NCBI RefSeq assembly: GCF_916619195.1
Contig: NZ_CAKAKL010000003.1
Location: 310,001 to 374,000, forward strand
Reading direction: 5' to 3'
Length of the DNA: 64,000 bases
Source of the DNA: Inquilinus sp. Marseille-Q2685
GTDB lineage: Bacteria; Pseudomonadota; Alphaproteobacteria; DSM-16000; Inquilinaceae
Positions 1 through 9,342 of this stretch are shown one piece after another; the stretch's first letter is position 1; every line of letters begins with the position of its first letter. Below the pieces are notes generated by a model, which saw nothing but the letters and a program-made list of their open reading frames with translations, was not told the DNA's origin and searched no databases. The translations under genes and the position numbers were made by a program.

Positions 1-1045
1 CGAGGTAGCCGGCGAGGATGATCGCCACCCCTTCGAGGGCATGGCTCGATTTATTGATGACGGTGCCCATGATCGCGAGGAAGTCCGGATAGCCGACGGC
101 GATCGCGAGCGTGCTGTTCTTCACGACGTTGATGTACTGGCTGGTCAGCGGCGGCATGATCACCCGGAGCATCTGCGGAATGACGATCAGGCGCAGGATC
201 TGGCCGCGTCGGAGCCCGAGCGCGAGCGCGGCGTCCCACTGTCCCCGGCCGACCGACAGCACGCCGGCCCGGACGATCTCGGCGATGAAGCCGGTGGTGT
301 AGAGGGTGAGGCCGACGACCACGGTCGTGAGCTCGGGCGTCAACTCGAAGCCGCCCCGGTAGTTGCCGCGTTCAAAGCGCGGCCAGTCCACCGCGGCGGA
401 GGTGTCCGACACGCTCAGCGCGCCGATCGCCACCATACCCGCGACCAGAAGCATGGCTCGTCGCCATCGCTTCAGGGCAGGCATGGCCGCCAGCAGCGCA
501 GCCAGCGCGGCACCGGCCAGCACGAGCGCGACCATCGCCGGGATTGACACCGACAGGCTCGGCAGCATCAGGCCGCGCATGGAGAGGAAGACGCCGGGCA
601 CCGGATCGAACGCTGCATCGACCGGCGGGAGCACTCGCCACCACAGCGAATAGAGGAAGATCAGCAGCACGATCGGCGGCGTGTTGCGGGCGACCTCCAC
701 CCAGAGCCGGCAGGTGCCGGATACGAGAGGGTTCGAGCTGAGCCTGCCGATGCCCACCAGAAGGCCGAGCATCGTGGACAGCACGACGACGAGGGCCGAA
801 ATGAAGACGCTGTTGGCCAAGCCGACAATGATCGCCCAGTAGTACGGATCCTGGGAGCGGTAGCGAAGAAGGCTCTCGGATATGACGAACCGGGACGGCA
901 GCGGCAGGAACTCCAAGCCGATCGGGATGCCGCGGGCCCGCAGATTGGCCGTCGTGGTCTCCACGAGCAGCAGGACGACCGCCGCGGCGGCCGCCAGCAG
1001 CAGCCCCTGGATCAGACGCGCCCGGATCCGTTGATCCCTCAGCAT
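1..1045 (-). CDS. aapQ: Amino-acid ABC transporter permease, AapQ-like (3' end outside window)
   Basis: Inner-membrane permease of a polar amino-acid (general L-amino acid) ABC importer. About 348 codons are visible; the gene runs off the left edge. It has an N-terminal membrane segment (about residues 12-28), a long periplasmic loop, then several membrane helices, with the HisM-type signature near the segment RLWVEVARNTPP and later QYINVVKNSTLA before the EAA-like loop. The long N-terminal portion and overall length match AapQ rather than the short GlnP/HisQ class. It lies 72 bp downstream of the binding-protein gene on the same strand, as in aapJQMP operons; aapM and aapP would lie beyond the edge. 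Confidence 0.85.
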   Translation of the reverse strand, partial: MLRDQRIRARLIQGLLLAAAAAVVLLLVETTTANLRARGIPIGLEFLPLPSRFVISESLLRYRSQDPYYWAIIVGLANSVFISALVVVLSTMLGLLVGIGRLSSNPLVSGTCRLWVEVARNTPPIVLLIFLYSLWWRVLPPVDAAFDPVPGVFLSMRGLMLPSLSVSIPAMVALVLAGAALAALLAAMPALKRWRRAMLLVAGMVAIGALSVSDTSAAVDWPRFERGNYRGGFELTPELTTVVVGLTLYTTGFIAEIVRAGVLSVGRGQWDAALALGLRRGQILRLIVIPQMLRVIMPPLTSQYINVVKNSTLAIAVGYPDFLAIMGTVINKSSHALEGVAIILAGYL

Positions 1046-1117
1046 GGCTCCTCGCTTCTCAGACTCGGTGCGGCAAGGCGGGGGCGGCCAACGCTGCCCC
1101 GCCCACGGCGGCGGAGA

Positions 1118-2158
1118 TCAATCCCACGGGAACGGGAAGTTGACGCCGCCGTCGCGGTAGAGGGCATTCATGCCGCGCGGAACCTTCAGCGGACTGTTCG
1201 CGCCGAGATTGCGATCCCAGATCTCCGCATAATTGCCGAGCTGCTTGATGACGTTGTACGCCCATTTGTCGTCGAGGCCGATCGGCTGGCCGAATCCAGG
1301 CTCCCGGCCGAGGACACGCTCGATTTCGGGATCCTCGGAATTCAGCTTCTCGTCAATGTTGGCTTGGGTGATGCCCTTGCTCTCCGCCCAGAGCAGCGCA
1401 TTGAACGTCCAGCGCACGATGCTGAAGAGCTTGTCGTCGCCGTAGGCGATGGCGACGCCGTTCGGCTCCGAGCCGTGACCCATGACGATGATTTCGTGCT
1501 CGCCTGGATCCTTGGCAACGGTCGCACGCTGTCCGGCCGCGGCCGTGCCGTCTGTGATGTAGGAGTCGCACCGCCCGGCGAAATACGCATCGCGCGCCTG
1601 GATCGTCGAATCGAAATAGACCTTCTTCATCTCGATGCCGAACTCCGCCTCGGTCTCGAGCACGGCCTTCTCGGTCAGGCTGCCGCCGCCCTGCAGGCAG
1701 ACGGTCAGACCGTCGAGCTCCTTCTTCTCCTTGATGTTCGAGGCCTTGCGGACGAGCAGCCCGTCATTGTCGTAGAGGGTGATCGCGACGAAGCGCACGG
1801 CCGCGTCGCGCGTATAGGTGATGGTCGAGGTGCGCGACAGGATGTCGATCTCGCCCGTTTGCAGGGCCGGGAGCCGCTGCGCCGCGTTGAGGGGCACGAA
1901 CCGGATCTTCTCCTTGTCGCCGAGGATGGCGACCGCGAAGGCCCGGCAGATATCGGTATCGAAGCCCCGCCACACCCCTTGCTCGTCGGGGCGCGAGAGT
2001 CCGGGCACGCCCTGGCTCCCGCTGCAGACGACGTAGCCACGATCCCTGATCTTGTTGACGACCGATTGCGCCGAGGCCGGAGCCGTCGTCGCCAGGAGTG
2101 CGACCACGCCCGCGGCCAGCGCTGTGGCCAGGCGTGTCACTGAAGCTTGCCTCCTCAT
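1118..2158 (-). CDS. aapJ: Amino-acid ABC transporter periplasmic binding protein, AapJ-like
   Basis: Periplasmic solute-binding protein (346 aa) feeding the AapQ-like permease. It has a Sec signal peptide (residues 1-30, ending SAQS), then the SBP_bac_3 fold. Visible family signatures include GFDTDICRAFA near residue 66, the segment LSRTSTITYTRD, and a Cys pair in the central domain (CLQGGG and AGRCDSY), typical of AapJ. The start is preceded by AAGGAGA at a good distance. It is first in a leftward operon with aapQ. Substrate range (broad L-amino acids, Glu/Asp) is inferred from family only. Confidence 0.9.
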   Translation of the reverse strand: MRRQASVTRLATALAAGVVALLATTAPASAQSVVNKIRDRGYVVCSGSQGVPGLSRPDEQGVWRGFDTDICRAFAVAILGDKEKIRFVPLNAAQRLPALQTGEIDILSRTSTITYTRDAAVRFVAITLYDNDGLLVRKASNIKEKKELDGLTVCLQGGGSLTEKAVLETEAEFGIEMKKVYFDSTIQARDAYFAGRCDSYITDGTAAAGQRATVAKDPGEHEIIVMGHGSEPNGVAIAYGDDKLFSIVRWTFNALLWAESKGITQANIDEKLNSEDPEIERVLGREPGFGQPIGLDDKWAYNVIKQLGNYAEIWDRNLGANSPLKVPRGMNALYRDGGVNFPFPWD

Positions 2159-2251
2159 GTTCTTCTCCTTGTGTTCGTTGCTATTTCCAGACGCGTTGCG
2201 CTCCTCGGTCGGTTCTCCTCCTCGCAGACGACAGGTCGTCCGTCTGATTTC

Positions 2252-3457
2252 TTAGCCGGCCACGCCGGCCGCACCGATCGCAATGCGATCAGCCGCGGGC
2301 GCCAGTTCCGCAAAGAAGCGCTCGAGGTCCGCAATCAGGTCGTCGATGTCCTCAAGCCCGATCGAGAAGCGGATGAGCTGGCCATCGGGCAGCCAGGCGA
2401 GATCGGTGCGGCTCTTGCGCGGGTCGCTCGGCGCGATGAGGCTGTGTGCCCCGCCCCAGCTCGCGCCGATCTTGAACAGGCGAAGGCCTTTGAAGGCGCG
2501 GTCGAGCGCGGCTCTTTCGACGGGCCTGAGCACGACCGAGAACACCCCGGCCGAACCGTTGAAGTCCCGCTTCCAGACGGAATGGCCGGGGTGCTCGGGC
2601 CGCGCCGGATGCAGGATCCGCCGGACGGACGGCTGCATGAGGAGCCGATCGACGATCCTGAGCGCGCCGCGCTCGGAATGGCGCAGGCGCAGTGGCAGGG
2701 TCTTGAGGCCGCGGGCGCAGAGAAACGCGTCATCCGCGCCGACGCCGAGCCCGAGCAGGCGCGAGACGTCCTTGAGCCGCCGGAACAGCGTCTCGTCGCG
2801 GACGGCCACCGACCCCATAATCAGGTCCGAATGGCCGCTGGCGTATTTCGAGAGCGACTGGACCGAAAGGTCGGCGCCACGGGCGAGGGGATTGAACAGG
2901 ATCGGCGTCGCCCAGGTGTTGTCCGCCGCGACCAGCGCGCCGGCCGCATGGGCGACCCCGACGATCGCCGGCACGTCCTGCACCTCGAAGGTGGCGGAGC
3001 CGGGAGACTCCACCCAGACGAGGCGGGTCCGCTCGTCGATCAGAGGGGCGATCGCCCCACCCAGCATCGGGTCATAGGAGGTGATCGCGATGCCGAGCGG
3101 CCGGAGGAGGCCTTCGGCCATCAGCCGCGCCGGCCCGTACATCGACTCCGGCATCAGGATCCTGTCTCCCTCTGCGGCGCAGGCGAGGCAGGCGAGGGCG
3201 ATCGCGGACTGTCCGGACGGGGTCACGAGGGCGCGGGGAGCGCCCTCCAGCGCGGCGATCTGGCGCTCCAGGGCCCGGGTCGTCGGCGTGCCATAGAGGC
3301 CATAGGAGTAGCCGTCGTAGATCCGCTCGTGGCGCCGTTCGAAAGCCTCGATGCTGTCGAAGACCACCGTCGAGGCATGGTGGACCGGCGGGGCGAGACT
3401 CTCGAAATCGTCCGCCTCGTCCGCCGGCTGGTGCACGTGACGCGTGTCGCTGCGCAT
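2252..3457 (-). CDS. metC: Cystathionine beta-lyase-like PLP enzyme (Cys/Met metabolism family)
   Basis: PLP-dependent trans-sulfuration enzyme of the Cys/Met metabolism family (401 aa from this start). The likely reaction is cleavage of cystathionine to homocysteine, pyruvate and ammonia. The PLP lysine lies in SLSKYASGHSD (about K204), with the conserved Asp in ADNTWATP and the TPSGQSA segment upstream. A longer frame begins at 3526, but the ATG at 3457 has a strong AAAGGGGAG ribosome site and leaves room for the divergent LysR promoter. A metC gene beside aapJQMP is known from rhizobia, which supports the call; cystathionine gamma-lyase or another family member remains possible. Confidence 0.8.
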   Translation of the reverse strand: MRSDTRHVHQPADEADDFESLAPPVHHASTVVFDSIEAFERRHERIYDGYSYGLYGTPTTRALERQIAALEGAPRALVTPSGQSAIALACLACAAEGDRILMPESMYGPARLMAEGLLRPLGIAITSYDPMLGGAIAPLIDERTRLVWVESPGSATFEVQDVPAIVGVAHAAGALVAADNTWATPILFNPLARGADLSVQSLSKYASGHSDLIMGSVAVRDETLFRRLKDVSRLLGLGVGADDAFLCARGLKTLPLRLRHSERGALRIVDRLLMQPSVRRILHPARPEHPGHSVWKRDFNGSAGVFSVVLRPVERAALDRAFKGLRLFKIGASWGGAHSLIAPSDPRKSRTDLAWLPDGQLIRFSIGLEDIDDLIADLERFFAELAPAADRIAIGAAGVAG

Positions 3458-3555
3458 GGGCTCCCCTTTCCGTGACCGAAAGGGAAGCACGGTCGCGGCC
3501 TTGCGGGCCATGACTGAAACAGCCAAAGTTCATTCAGATCTGATATGAGATAGCC
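3458..3555. promoter_or_regulatory. Divergent promoter region between metC-like and LysR genes
   Basis: This 98-bp spacer separates the leftward metC-like gene from the rightward LysR gene. It is locally richer in A/T, with the stretch CATTCAGATCTGATATGAG near 3533-3551 that contains short interrupted dyads of the T-N11-A kind bound by LysR proteins. By the usual LysR arrangement the regulator should bind here to control itself and the neighbouring gene. No exact -35/-10 pair is called. Confidence 0.45.
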
Positions 3556-4449
3556 ATGAACCTGCGTGACGTGGAGATCTATCACGCGGTGATGACCACT
3601 GGCGGAGCGGGGCGGGCTGCGGAACTGCTCGGCACCTCGCAGCCGACGGTCAGCCGGTCCATCGCTGCTCTTGAACGAAGCGTCGGCTTTCCGATGTTCC
3701 AGCGTGTCCGAGGCAAGCTGGTCCCGACCCGGGAGGGCCAGCTCTTCTTCGCCGAGCTGTCGAAAACCCTCGTCGGCCTCGATCGGCTGCGCCAGGTGGC
3801 GGCCCGCATCCGGGAGGTCGGGGAGGGGTCGCTCCGCATCGCGTCATTGGCCGCGATGGGACAGATCCTCGTTCCCAGGGCGGTGGCCCGATTCTTGGAT
3901 CGCCATCCCGACGTCCGCCTGTCGCTGCAGGTGCGGACCTCTTCCGTCGTGCGGGATCTGGTCGCCTCCGGCCAGGTCGATCTCGGGCTCGCGGCGGACG
4001 AGATCGACACGACGGGGGTTCACGCGAGCTCGTTCGCCTCGCCGCGCGCGGTGTGCATCCTGCCGCTCTCGCATCGGCTGGCCCGTCGCCCGCGGATCGA
4101 GGCCGCCGATCTCCACCGGGAACGGCTCGTGGCGCTCGCCCCCGACGATACGGTGCGGAAGGCGATCGACCGTATCCTCGCGGGCGCCGGCGTGGAGCCT
4201 CGGATCGTCGTCGAGACGCCGTTCTCCGCCACGGTCGCCGCACTGGTGGCGGAGGGCGCCGGGATCGGCTTGATGAACCCGTTCTGCATCGATCGGGACC
4301 TCCGATCGCGCGTCGCGGTCCTGCCGTTCGAGCCGGCGGTGCATTTCCGGGCGCTCATTCTGCATCCGCCTGGCACGGTGGAGTCGCGGCTGATGAGGTC
4401 CTTCAAGGAGATCCTCTATTCGACACGCAATGCGTTCGTCTCCCACTAG
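3556..4449 (+). CDS. LysR-family transcriptional regulator
   Basis: LysR-type regulator, 297 aa, the normal family length. The N-terminal winged helix-turn-helix (residues about 1-60) includes AAELLGTSQPTVSRSIAALE; the rest is a periplasmic-binding-protein-like effector domain. It is transcribed divergently from the metC-like gene and so probably regulates it and perhaps the aap operon. The co-inducer cannot be read from sequence; a sulfur amino acid or one of its precursors fits the neighbourhood. It converges on the membrane-protein gene that ends 10 bp downstream. Confidence 0.88.
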   Translation: MNLRDVEIYHAVMTTGGAGRAAELLGTSQPTVSRSIAALERSVGFPMFQRVRGKLVPTREGQLFFAELSKTLVGLDRLRQVAARIREVGEGSLRIASLAAMGQILVPRAVARFLDRHPDVRLSLQVRTSSVVRDLVASGQVDLGLAADEIDTTGVHASSFASPRAVCILPLSHRLARRPRIEAADLHRERLVALAPDDTVRKAIDRILAGAGVEPRIVVETPFSATVAALVAEGAGIGLMNPFCIDRDLRSRVAVLPFEPAVHFRALILHPPGTVESRLMRSFKEILYSTRNAFVSH

Positions 4450-4459
4450 GCGTCCCCGA

Positions 4460-5380
4460 TCAGGACAGGGACTCCGTGTCCCGCGGTCGGCTGGCCTGCA
4501 GGCTTCCCGCCGCAGCCGCTCCGTGCGGCTCGTCTCCGACATCGAGAGGCACGTTGCGCGAGCGCTCTTGCGCACTCCATGACGCCGCTTCGGGCGGCCG
4601 GTACTGCCTGAGCCACCCGTAGCGGGTCAGGCCCCGTGGCTTGTAGACCGAGAGCCCGACGAGCAGGAGCAGCACCACCAAGCCGCCGGCGGCGTGCATC
4701 CGCATCGAGCGCCTCAGCCCGAGGAGATCGGCATCGGCCACCGCCGTGTCTGCCGCTATGCCCGCGATGGCGCTGATGCCGTCGAGCTGCAGCAGCAGGA
4801 TGTAGAGGGTCGCGATCGTGAGCACGAGCTTCGCGAGGACCCAATAGTGCCGGAGCAGGCCCCATGGGGAGCCGAGCGACTGCAAGATGCCGATGATCAG
4901 CGCCACCAGGATCAGCGGGAGGATGATGTACCAGGCGATCAGCCCGTCCGCGATATAGGCGGCTCGCACCAGTTGGGCGTCCTGGCTGACGAGACCGGCG
5001 ACGGCGAAGGCGAGAAAGACGGCGACGGCTCCGAGCGAACCGACCGAGGTGGCGACATGCACCAGGAGCACGAGCTTGCGGAGGCGAGGCGGCATGATTG
5101 GCGACCGCGGGGATCGGCGGACGCGCGAGACGTACCGGTCGAGGAGCCGGCCGCGGCTGAGCGCCACGCCGACGGCGAGGGTCACACCGAGAATCGTCAG
5201 CAATCCCCATCCCGCGTGCCCTCCGGCTTGACCACCGGGCGGTGCATGGCGGGCGGGGCCGTGGGGACCGCCGGCGCCGATGAGGACGATGATCGCGAGC
5301 AGCAGCACCAGGCCGCCGATGGCGATCCCCGAAACCTTCACCCAGCGCGGAGCCCCGGGGTAGGGGGGCAGAGGGGCCAT
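4460..5380 (-). CDS. DUF2269-like integral membrane protein
   Basis: Polytopic membrane protein of 306 aa. It has an N-terminal hydrophobic helix (about 14-36), a Gly/Pro/His-rich linker, a second helix, then a DUF2269-like core (about 95-245): a helix beginning LRKLVLLVHVATSVGSLGA, and the characteristic LGSPWGLLRHYWVLAKLVLT segment. The C-terminal 60 residues are charged and probably cytosolic. Function of the family is unknown. It lies downstream of the two-component pair on the same strand (150-bp gap), so it could be a target or partner of that system, but nothing in the sequence proves this. Confidence 0.7.
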   Translation of the reverse strand: MAPLPPYPGAPRWVKVSGIAIGGLVLLLAIIVLIGAGGPHGPARHAPPGGQAGGHAGWGLLTILGVTLAVGVALSRGRLLDRYVSRVRRSPRSPIMPPRLRKLVLLVHVATSVGSLGAVAVFLAFAVAGLVSQDAQLVRAAYIADGLIAWYIILPLILVALIIGILQSLGSPWGLLRHYWVLAKLVLTIATLYILLLQLDGISAIAGIAADTAVADADLLGLRRSMRMHAAGGLVVLLLLVGLSVYKPRGLTRYGWLRQYRPPEAASWSAQERSRNVPLDVGDEPHGAAAAGSLQASRPRDTESLS

Positions 5381-5530
5381 GAGCGTCTCCTCGATGGGAC
5401 GTCGACAGGAGCGGGCCCACGATATCGATCAGTCCGATGAACCGGGTTCAAGACATGTTAAGAAAGATTGCGGGGCAGGGGAGGCTGTTTGCCATCCGAG
5501 CCTCGGACGAGCGCTTCGGCCGAGAGCCGG

Positions 5531-6598
5531 TCAGGCCTGGCCTGGCCGGGCTGGAAAGGAGAGGCGCACGATCAGTCCTCGCGGGATGCGGTCGAGGAGC
5601 TCGATCGCGCCGCCATGATCCCTGACGACGTCGCGCGCGATGGCTAGCCCGAGGCCGAAGCCGCTGCGCGGTCCCGAGCCCCGGGCAGCGTCGCCCTTGA
5701 CGAACGGGTCGAACACCGTCTCCCGCAGCGGCGCCGGAACGCCGGGGCCGTCGTCTTCAACATCGATCTCGATGGCGCCGTCGTCTCGCACGCGCAAGGC
5801 GATCGTGACGGCAGAGCCGTGCCTGACGGCATTGTCGACGACATTGCCGATCGCACGTGTCAAAGCGCCGATCCGGCAGGTCCAGATCAGCTGTGGCGGG
5901 CCCTCATAGGTGATGTTGTGCCCGACATCGGCGAACTCGCTGCAGATCGTCTGCAGGACGCTCGGCAGATCGATGCGGGACGGCTCTTCCGATCGGGCGT
6001 CCCGGCGCAGGACCTCCAGGGTCTCGTCGAGCATGCGCGTGATCCGCGCGATCTCGTTCAGCATGCCCTCGCGCAGGTTCTGATCGGCGACCCGCTCGGC
6101 CCGAAGCCGCAGGCGCGTCAGCGGCGTCCGCAGGTCGTGGCCGATGCCGGCCAGCATGCGCCTCCGGTCGTCGAGGAGCGCTCGGATGCGGGTGCGCATA
6201 TCGTTGAGAGCATGCGCCACCTGCGCGATCTCGCGCGGCCCGCCGCGGCTCAGGAGCCGATCATCCTCGGCGGAGCGGCCGAAGGATTCGGCGGCTGCCG
6301 CGACCGAGGACAGCGGGGCGATGATCCAGCGGACCGCATAGAGCGAAAGGAACGTGACGAACACCAGGACGACGCTCGCCGTGAGGACGGTGGGCGCCAG
6401 GATCAGATGCCAGAGATCGCGCCCGGCCGCGGTCCCGGCTGCTCCGGCGGGGCCCGCCGGCGACGTGTGTCCGGATCCCTCGCCAAGAAGATGCAGGCCG
6501 GTCATGACGAGCAGGACCCCGAGCGGCACGGACACCGCGACGAGGCCGGTGATCTGGGCGGTGATGCTCCACGATCTCGGGCGAGGCAGAGCGCGCAT
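5531..6598 (-). CDS. Sensor histidine kinase, EnvZ/AdeS-like
   Basis: Membrane histidine kinase of 355 aa. Two membrane helices (about 12-38 and 64-95) flank a very short periplasmic loop of about 25 residues, followed by HAMP, a HisKA domain with phospho-acceptor His in GIGHDLRTPLTRL (H154), and an HATPase domain with N box VDNAVRHG, G1 box DDGPGVP and G2 box GFGLGLAIA. The start at 6598 overlaps the stop of the regulator by one base (TGATG), showing translational coupling; longer frames reaching 6748 run into the regulator gene and are rejected. The tiny periplasmic loop suggests sensing in the membrane or cytosol. Confidence 0.9.
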   Translation of the reverse strand: MRALPRPRSWSITAQITGLVAVSVPLGVLLVMTGLHLLGEGSGHTSPAGPAGAAGTAAGRDLWHLILAPTVLTASVVLVFVTFLSLYAVRWIIAPLSSVAAAAESFGRSAEDDRLLSRGGPREIAQVAHALNDMRTRIRALLDDRRRMLAGIGHDLRTPLTRLRLRAERVADQNLREGMLNEIARITRMLDETLEVLRRDARSEEPSRIDLPSVLQTICSEFADVGHNITYEGPPQLIWTCRIGALTRAIGNVVDNAVRHGSAVTIALRVRDDGAIEIDVEDDGPGVPAPLRETVFDPFVKGDAARGSGPRSGFGLGLAIARDVVRDHGGAIELLDRIPRGLIVRLSFPARPGQA

Positions 6599-7338
6599 CA
6601 GACCTCCTTCACGCTCGGCGTGAAGATGTAGCCACCCAGGCGGACCGTCCTGATGAGGCTCGGATCCTGCGGATCCGGCTCGATCTTCTGCCCTAGGCGG
6701 CTGACATGGACGTCGATGCTGCGCTTGACCGGCCCGGCCGACCCGCACGGCGTGAGGTCGAGCAGCTCGTCACGGGAGAGCACCCGACCGGGGTTTCGGC
6801 AGAAGGCCAGGAGCAAGTCGAACTCGGCGCTCGTCAGGGCCACCCGCGCCTCGTCCGGGTTGCGCAGCCGGCGCGAGACCGGGTCGATCACCCAGCCGGC
6901 GAAGGCCAGGGCTCGCGCGCGGGCCTGCGCGCTCTCCCGGCCGCCTTGCGCCCGCCGGAGAAGCGCTCGGATGCGGGCCACGAGCTCACGCGAATTGAAG
7001 GGTTTGGACACATAATCGTCGGCGCCGATCTCCAGCCCGACGATCCGGTCAATGTCCTCGCTGCGCGCCGTGACCATGATGATGGGCATGGCGGACATTG
7101 CTCTCAGCCTCCGACAGATGCTGAAGCCGTCCTCGCCCGGCAGCATGATGTCGAGGAGGACCAGATCAATCCGGTCGCGCCCGAGCACCGCGTCCATCTC
7201 GGCCGCCGATACGGCGGGAGAGACGGCGAAGCCCTTTTCCGACAGGACGTCCTTCAGCATGCCGGAGATTTCCAGATCGTCCTCGACGATCAGGATCCGG
7301 GGCTTCGCTTCGGGATCGGAAGAAGAAGCGGACGACAC
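6598..7338 (-). CDS. OmpR-family response regulator
   Basis: Two-component DNA-binding response regulator, about 246 aa if translation begins at GTG 7338. The receiver domain has the acidic pair in LIVEDDLE, phospho-acceptor Asp in LLDIMLPGEDG (about D63) and the conserved Lys in VSKPF. A winged-helix Trans_reg_C domain follows, ending in the RTVRLGGYIF segment. No ATG lies near the receiver, and an open frame continues upstream to 8085 over the FAD monooxygenase, so the GTG start is a choice by domain boundary. It is co-transcribed with the kinase. Targets are unknown; no copper-like site precedes it. Confidence 0.88.
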   Translation of the reverse strand: MSSASSSDPEAKPRILIVEDDLEISGMLKDVLSEKGFAVSPAVSAAEMDAVLGRDRIDLVLLDIMLPGEDGFSICRRLRAMSAMPIIMVTARSEDIDRIVGLEIGADDYVSKPFNSRELVARIRALLRRAQGGRESAQARARALAFAGWVIDPVSRRLRNPDEARVALTSAEFDLLLAFCRNPGRVLSRDELLDLTPCGSAGPVKRSIDVHVSRLGQKIEPDPQDPSLIRTVRLGGYIFTPSVKEV

Positions 7339-7686
7339 GGGCTTGCACCGGACTTGGAGGACAGGCCGCTTGCAGCGCCGGGCGGCCGCCTCGCCACCGA
7401 AGATAGGATCTTGAATACGGCCCGTCCGCGATTTCGGCAATCGTCGCCCGCCCCCTGCAACATTTCTTAACACGACACGTTCGGACGAGCGCCGACGCTC
7501 GTCGCCCCGTCGATGCGGCCTCGCGCGCCGGGCCGGACCTGAGGCCGAACGGCGTTCCCTTTGCCGGGCGGGTTCGAAGATCCCGCGGAACCTCTTGCTC
7601 GTTCGCGGCGTATCCCGGTGGCCGGCGCCAAGGCGGGCGGGGTCGGTGCGCCTGCGTTTCGGATCATCGTCCGGACGAGGATCATC
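7339..7686. other. Intergenic region between divergent regulator and monooxygenase genes
   Basis: About 350 bp without a supported gene. It must hold the promoters for the leftward response regulator/kinase pair and the rightward FAD monooxygenase. Short direct or inverted motifs are not convincing by eye, and frames crossing it are extensions of the neighbours with atypical composition. Nothing else is recognised. Confidence 0.5.
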
Positions 7687-8853
7687 ATGCGCGTCGTCAT
7701 CGTCGGTGCCGGGATTGCCGGTCTCGCCGCGGCGCGAGGCCTGGGCCTTCTGGGCTGGAACGCCGAGATCTACGAACAAGCACCGGAGCTGAAGGCTCTC
7801 GGCGCCGGAATCTTGCTGAGCGCCAATGCCCTGCGGGCGCTCCGGGCGCTGCATCTCTACGATGCGGTGGTCGCGCGCGCTCAGCCGATCCACCGACTGA
7901 GCCTGCTGACGCAGGACGGCCGACTGCTGCAGACGACCGATCATCTGGCGTTCAGCAGGAGATATGGGCATCTGAGCGCGGCGACGCTGCATCGGGGCGA
8001 TCTGCAGGATGCCCTCCTCTCGCAGCTGCCGCCCTCGATCATTCGGACCGGCAAGAGATGCATCGATGCCCGCCAAGCCGGACACGGGGCGATTCTGACC
8101 TTCGCCGACGGCGAGACGGTCGAGGCCGACCTAGTGCTGGCCTGCGACGGCATCCACTCCGCGGTGAGGGCGGCTGTGTTTCCCGGGGCGAGAGAGCGCT
8201 TCGCCGGCTACACCTGCTGGCGCGCGGTCGCCGACGGCGCTCCGGCCGGAGCGGATCGGACCCATGTGACGGAGAGTTGGGGAGCGGGTGTTCGCTTCGG
8301 CCTGGTGCCGCTGCGAGACGGCAGGCTGTACTGGTTCGCCTGCCGCGGGGCGGCACGAATGGACGATCCTGAGCTGGCGAGGGCTGATCTGGCGGCGTTG
8401 CAGCGGATATTCTCCGGATTCCACCCGCCGATCCCGAAGGTGCTGCAGGCGACGCCCGCAGACGGCCTGATCTGGACCGACATCAGTGATCTCGCTCCGC
8501 TGTCGTCCTTCGTGAGGGGACGGGTGGTTCTGCTCGGCGATGCCGCTCATGCGGTGACGCCCGACCTCGGCCAGGGGGCCGGCTTGGCGATCGAGGACGC
8601 AGCGGTGCTCGCGGCCCTGCTCCGAAGACTTCCCTCGGATGAGGCGCTGCGGAGCTACGACGCGTCGCGGGTCGGGCGAGCCCACAAGCTCGCGGCCGGC
8701 TCCCGGCTCTATGGCCGGATTGCCCAGTGGGAAAACCCCTTGGCCGTCCGACTGCGCGACCTTCTGGTCGGAAGCATCCCGGAGCGCCTGATGGACCGGC
8801 AGCTCGACTCGATTCTCGACGTCCGGTTCGAGCCGGTCGGATCGGAGAGCTGA
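7687..8853 (+). CDS. FAD-dependent aromatic monooxygenase-like protein
   Basis: Class A flavoprotein monooxygenase (388 aa), of the salicylate/3-hydroxybenzoate hydroxylase group. The N-terminal Rossmann motif VIVGAGIAGLAAARGLG binds the FAD ADP moiety; the DG motif is LACDGIHSAVR; the GD motif is VVLLGDAAHAVTPDLGQGA. The family uses NAD(P)H and O2 to hydroxylate aromatic or related substrates in the cytosol. The ATG at 7687 sits at the start of the Rossmann strand and follows an ACGAGGA site; an in-frame upstream extension to 7561 has no support. The substrate is not predictable; the adjacent genes give no pathway. Confidence 0.85.
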   Translation: MRVVIVGAGIAGLAAARGLGLLGWNAEIYEQAPELKALGAGILLSANALRALRALHLYDAVVARAQPIHRLSLLTQDGRLLQTTDHLAFSRRYGHLSAATLHRGDLQDALLSQLPPSIIRTGKRCIDARQAGHGAILTFADGETVEADLVLACDGIHSAVRAAVFPGARERFAGYTCWRAVADGAPAGADRTHVTESWGAGVRFGLVPLRDGRLYWFACRGAARMDDPELARADLAALQRIFSGFHPPIPKVLQATPADGLIWTDISDLAPLSSFVRGRVVLLGDAAHAVTPDLGQGAGLAIEDAAVLAALLRRLPSDEALRSYDASRVGRAHKLAAGSRLYGRIAQWENPLAVRLRDLLVGSIPERLMDRQLDSILDVRFEPVGSES

Positions 8854-8881
8854 GGCTCCGGCACCGTCCCGCCGCGGGCGC

Positions 8882-9331
8882 TCAAGCGTGTCGCGCCCGG
8901 CTGCCGTCACCAGCGTTTGCGCGACGGGCCGATTTGGCCGGGGGCTGGAGCGCCAGATCATCGAGGATCGGGCAGTCGGGCCGATGATCGCCATGGCAGC
9001 TCGCCGAGAGATGCTTCAACGTCGCGATCATCTGCTTCAGGCCCTCGACCTTCTGCTCCAACTCCGTGACATGCTCGAGCGCGATCCGCTTCACATCGGC
9101 GCTCGACCGGTCGCGGTCCTGCCACAAGGTCAGAAGGCCGGCGATCTGCTCGACCGAGAAGCCGAGATCGCGCGCCCGGCGGATGAAGCGCAAGGTATGG
9201 ACCTCGTCGTCGGAATAGACCCGATAGCCGGCCTCGGTCCGGACGGCCTTGCGGATCAGCCCTACCGACTCGTAGTAGCGGATCATCTTGGCGGAAACGC
9301 CGGAGGCGGCTGCGGCTTGTCCTATGTTCAT
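8882..9331 (-). CDS. cueR: Copper-responsive MerR-family regulator CueR (paralogue 1)
   Basis: MerR-type activator, 149 aa. The helix-turn-helix begins MNIGQAAAASGVSAKMIRYY. The metal site matches CueR closely: Cys112 and Cys120 in SCHGDHRPDCPIL and the monovalent-metal signature Ser77 in DRSSADV, at exactly the E. coli CueR positions. It should sense Cu(I) (also Ag/Au) in the cytosol and twist promoters with 19-bp spacers. It is the last gene of the copA1-reductase-cueR operon (11 bp after the reductase), so it is autoregulated through the promoter at 12996-13026. Frames extending upstream to 10249 are out-of-frame readings of the reductase. Confidence 0.93.
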   Translation of the reverse strand: MNIGQAAAASGVSAKMIRYYESVGLIRKAVRTEAGYRVYSDDEVHTLRFIRRARDLGFSVEQIAGLLTLWQDRDRSSADVKRIALEHVTELEQKVEGLKQMIATLKHLSASCHGDHRPDCPILDDLALQPPAKSARRANAGDGSRARHA

Positions 9332-9342
9332 GCTCACGCTCT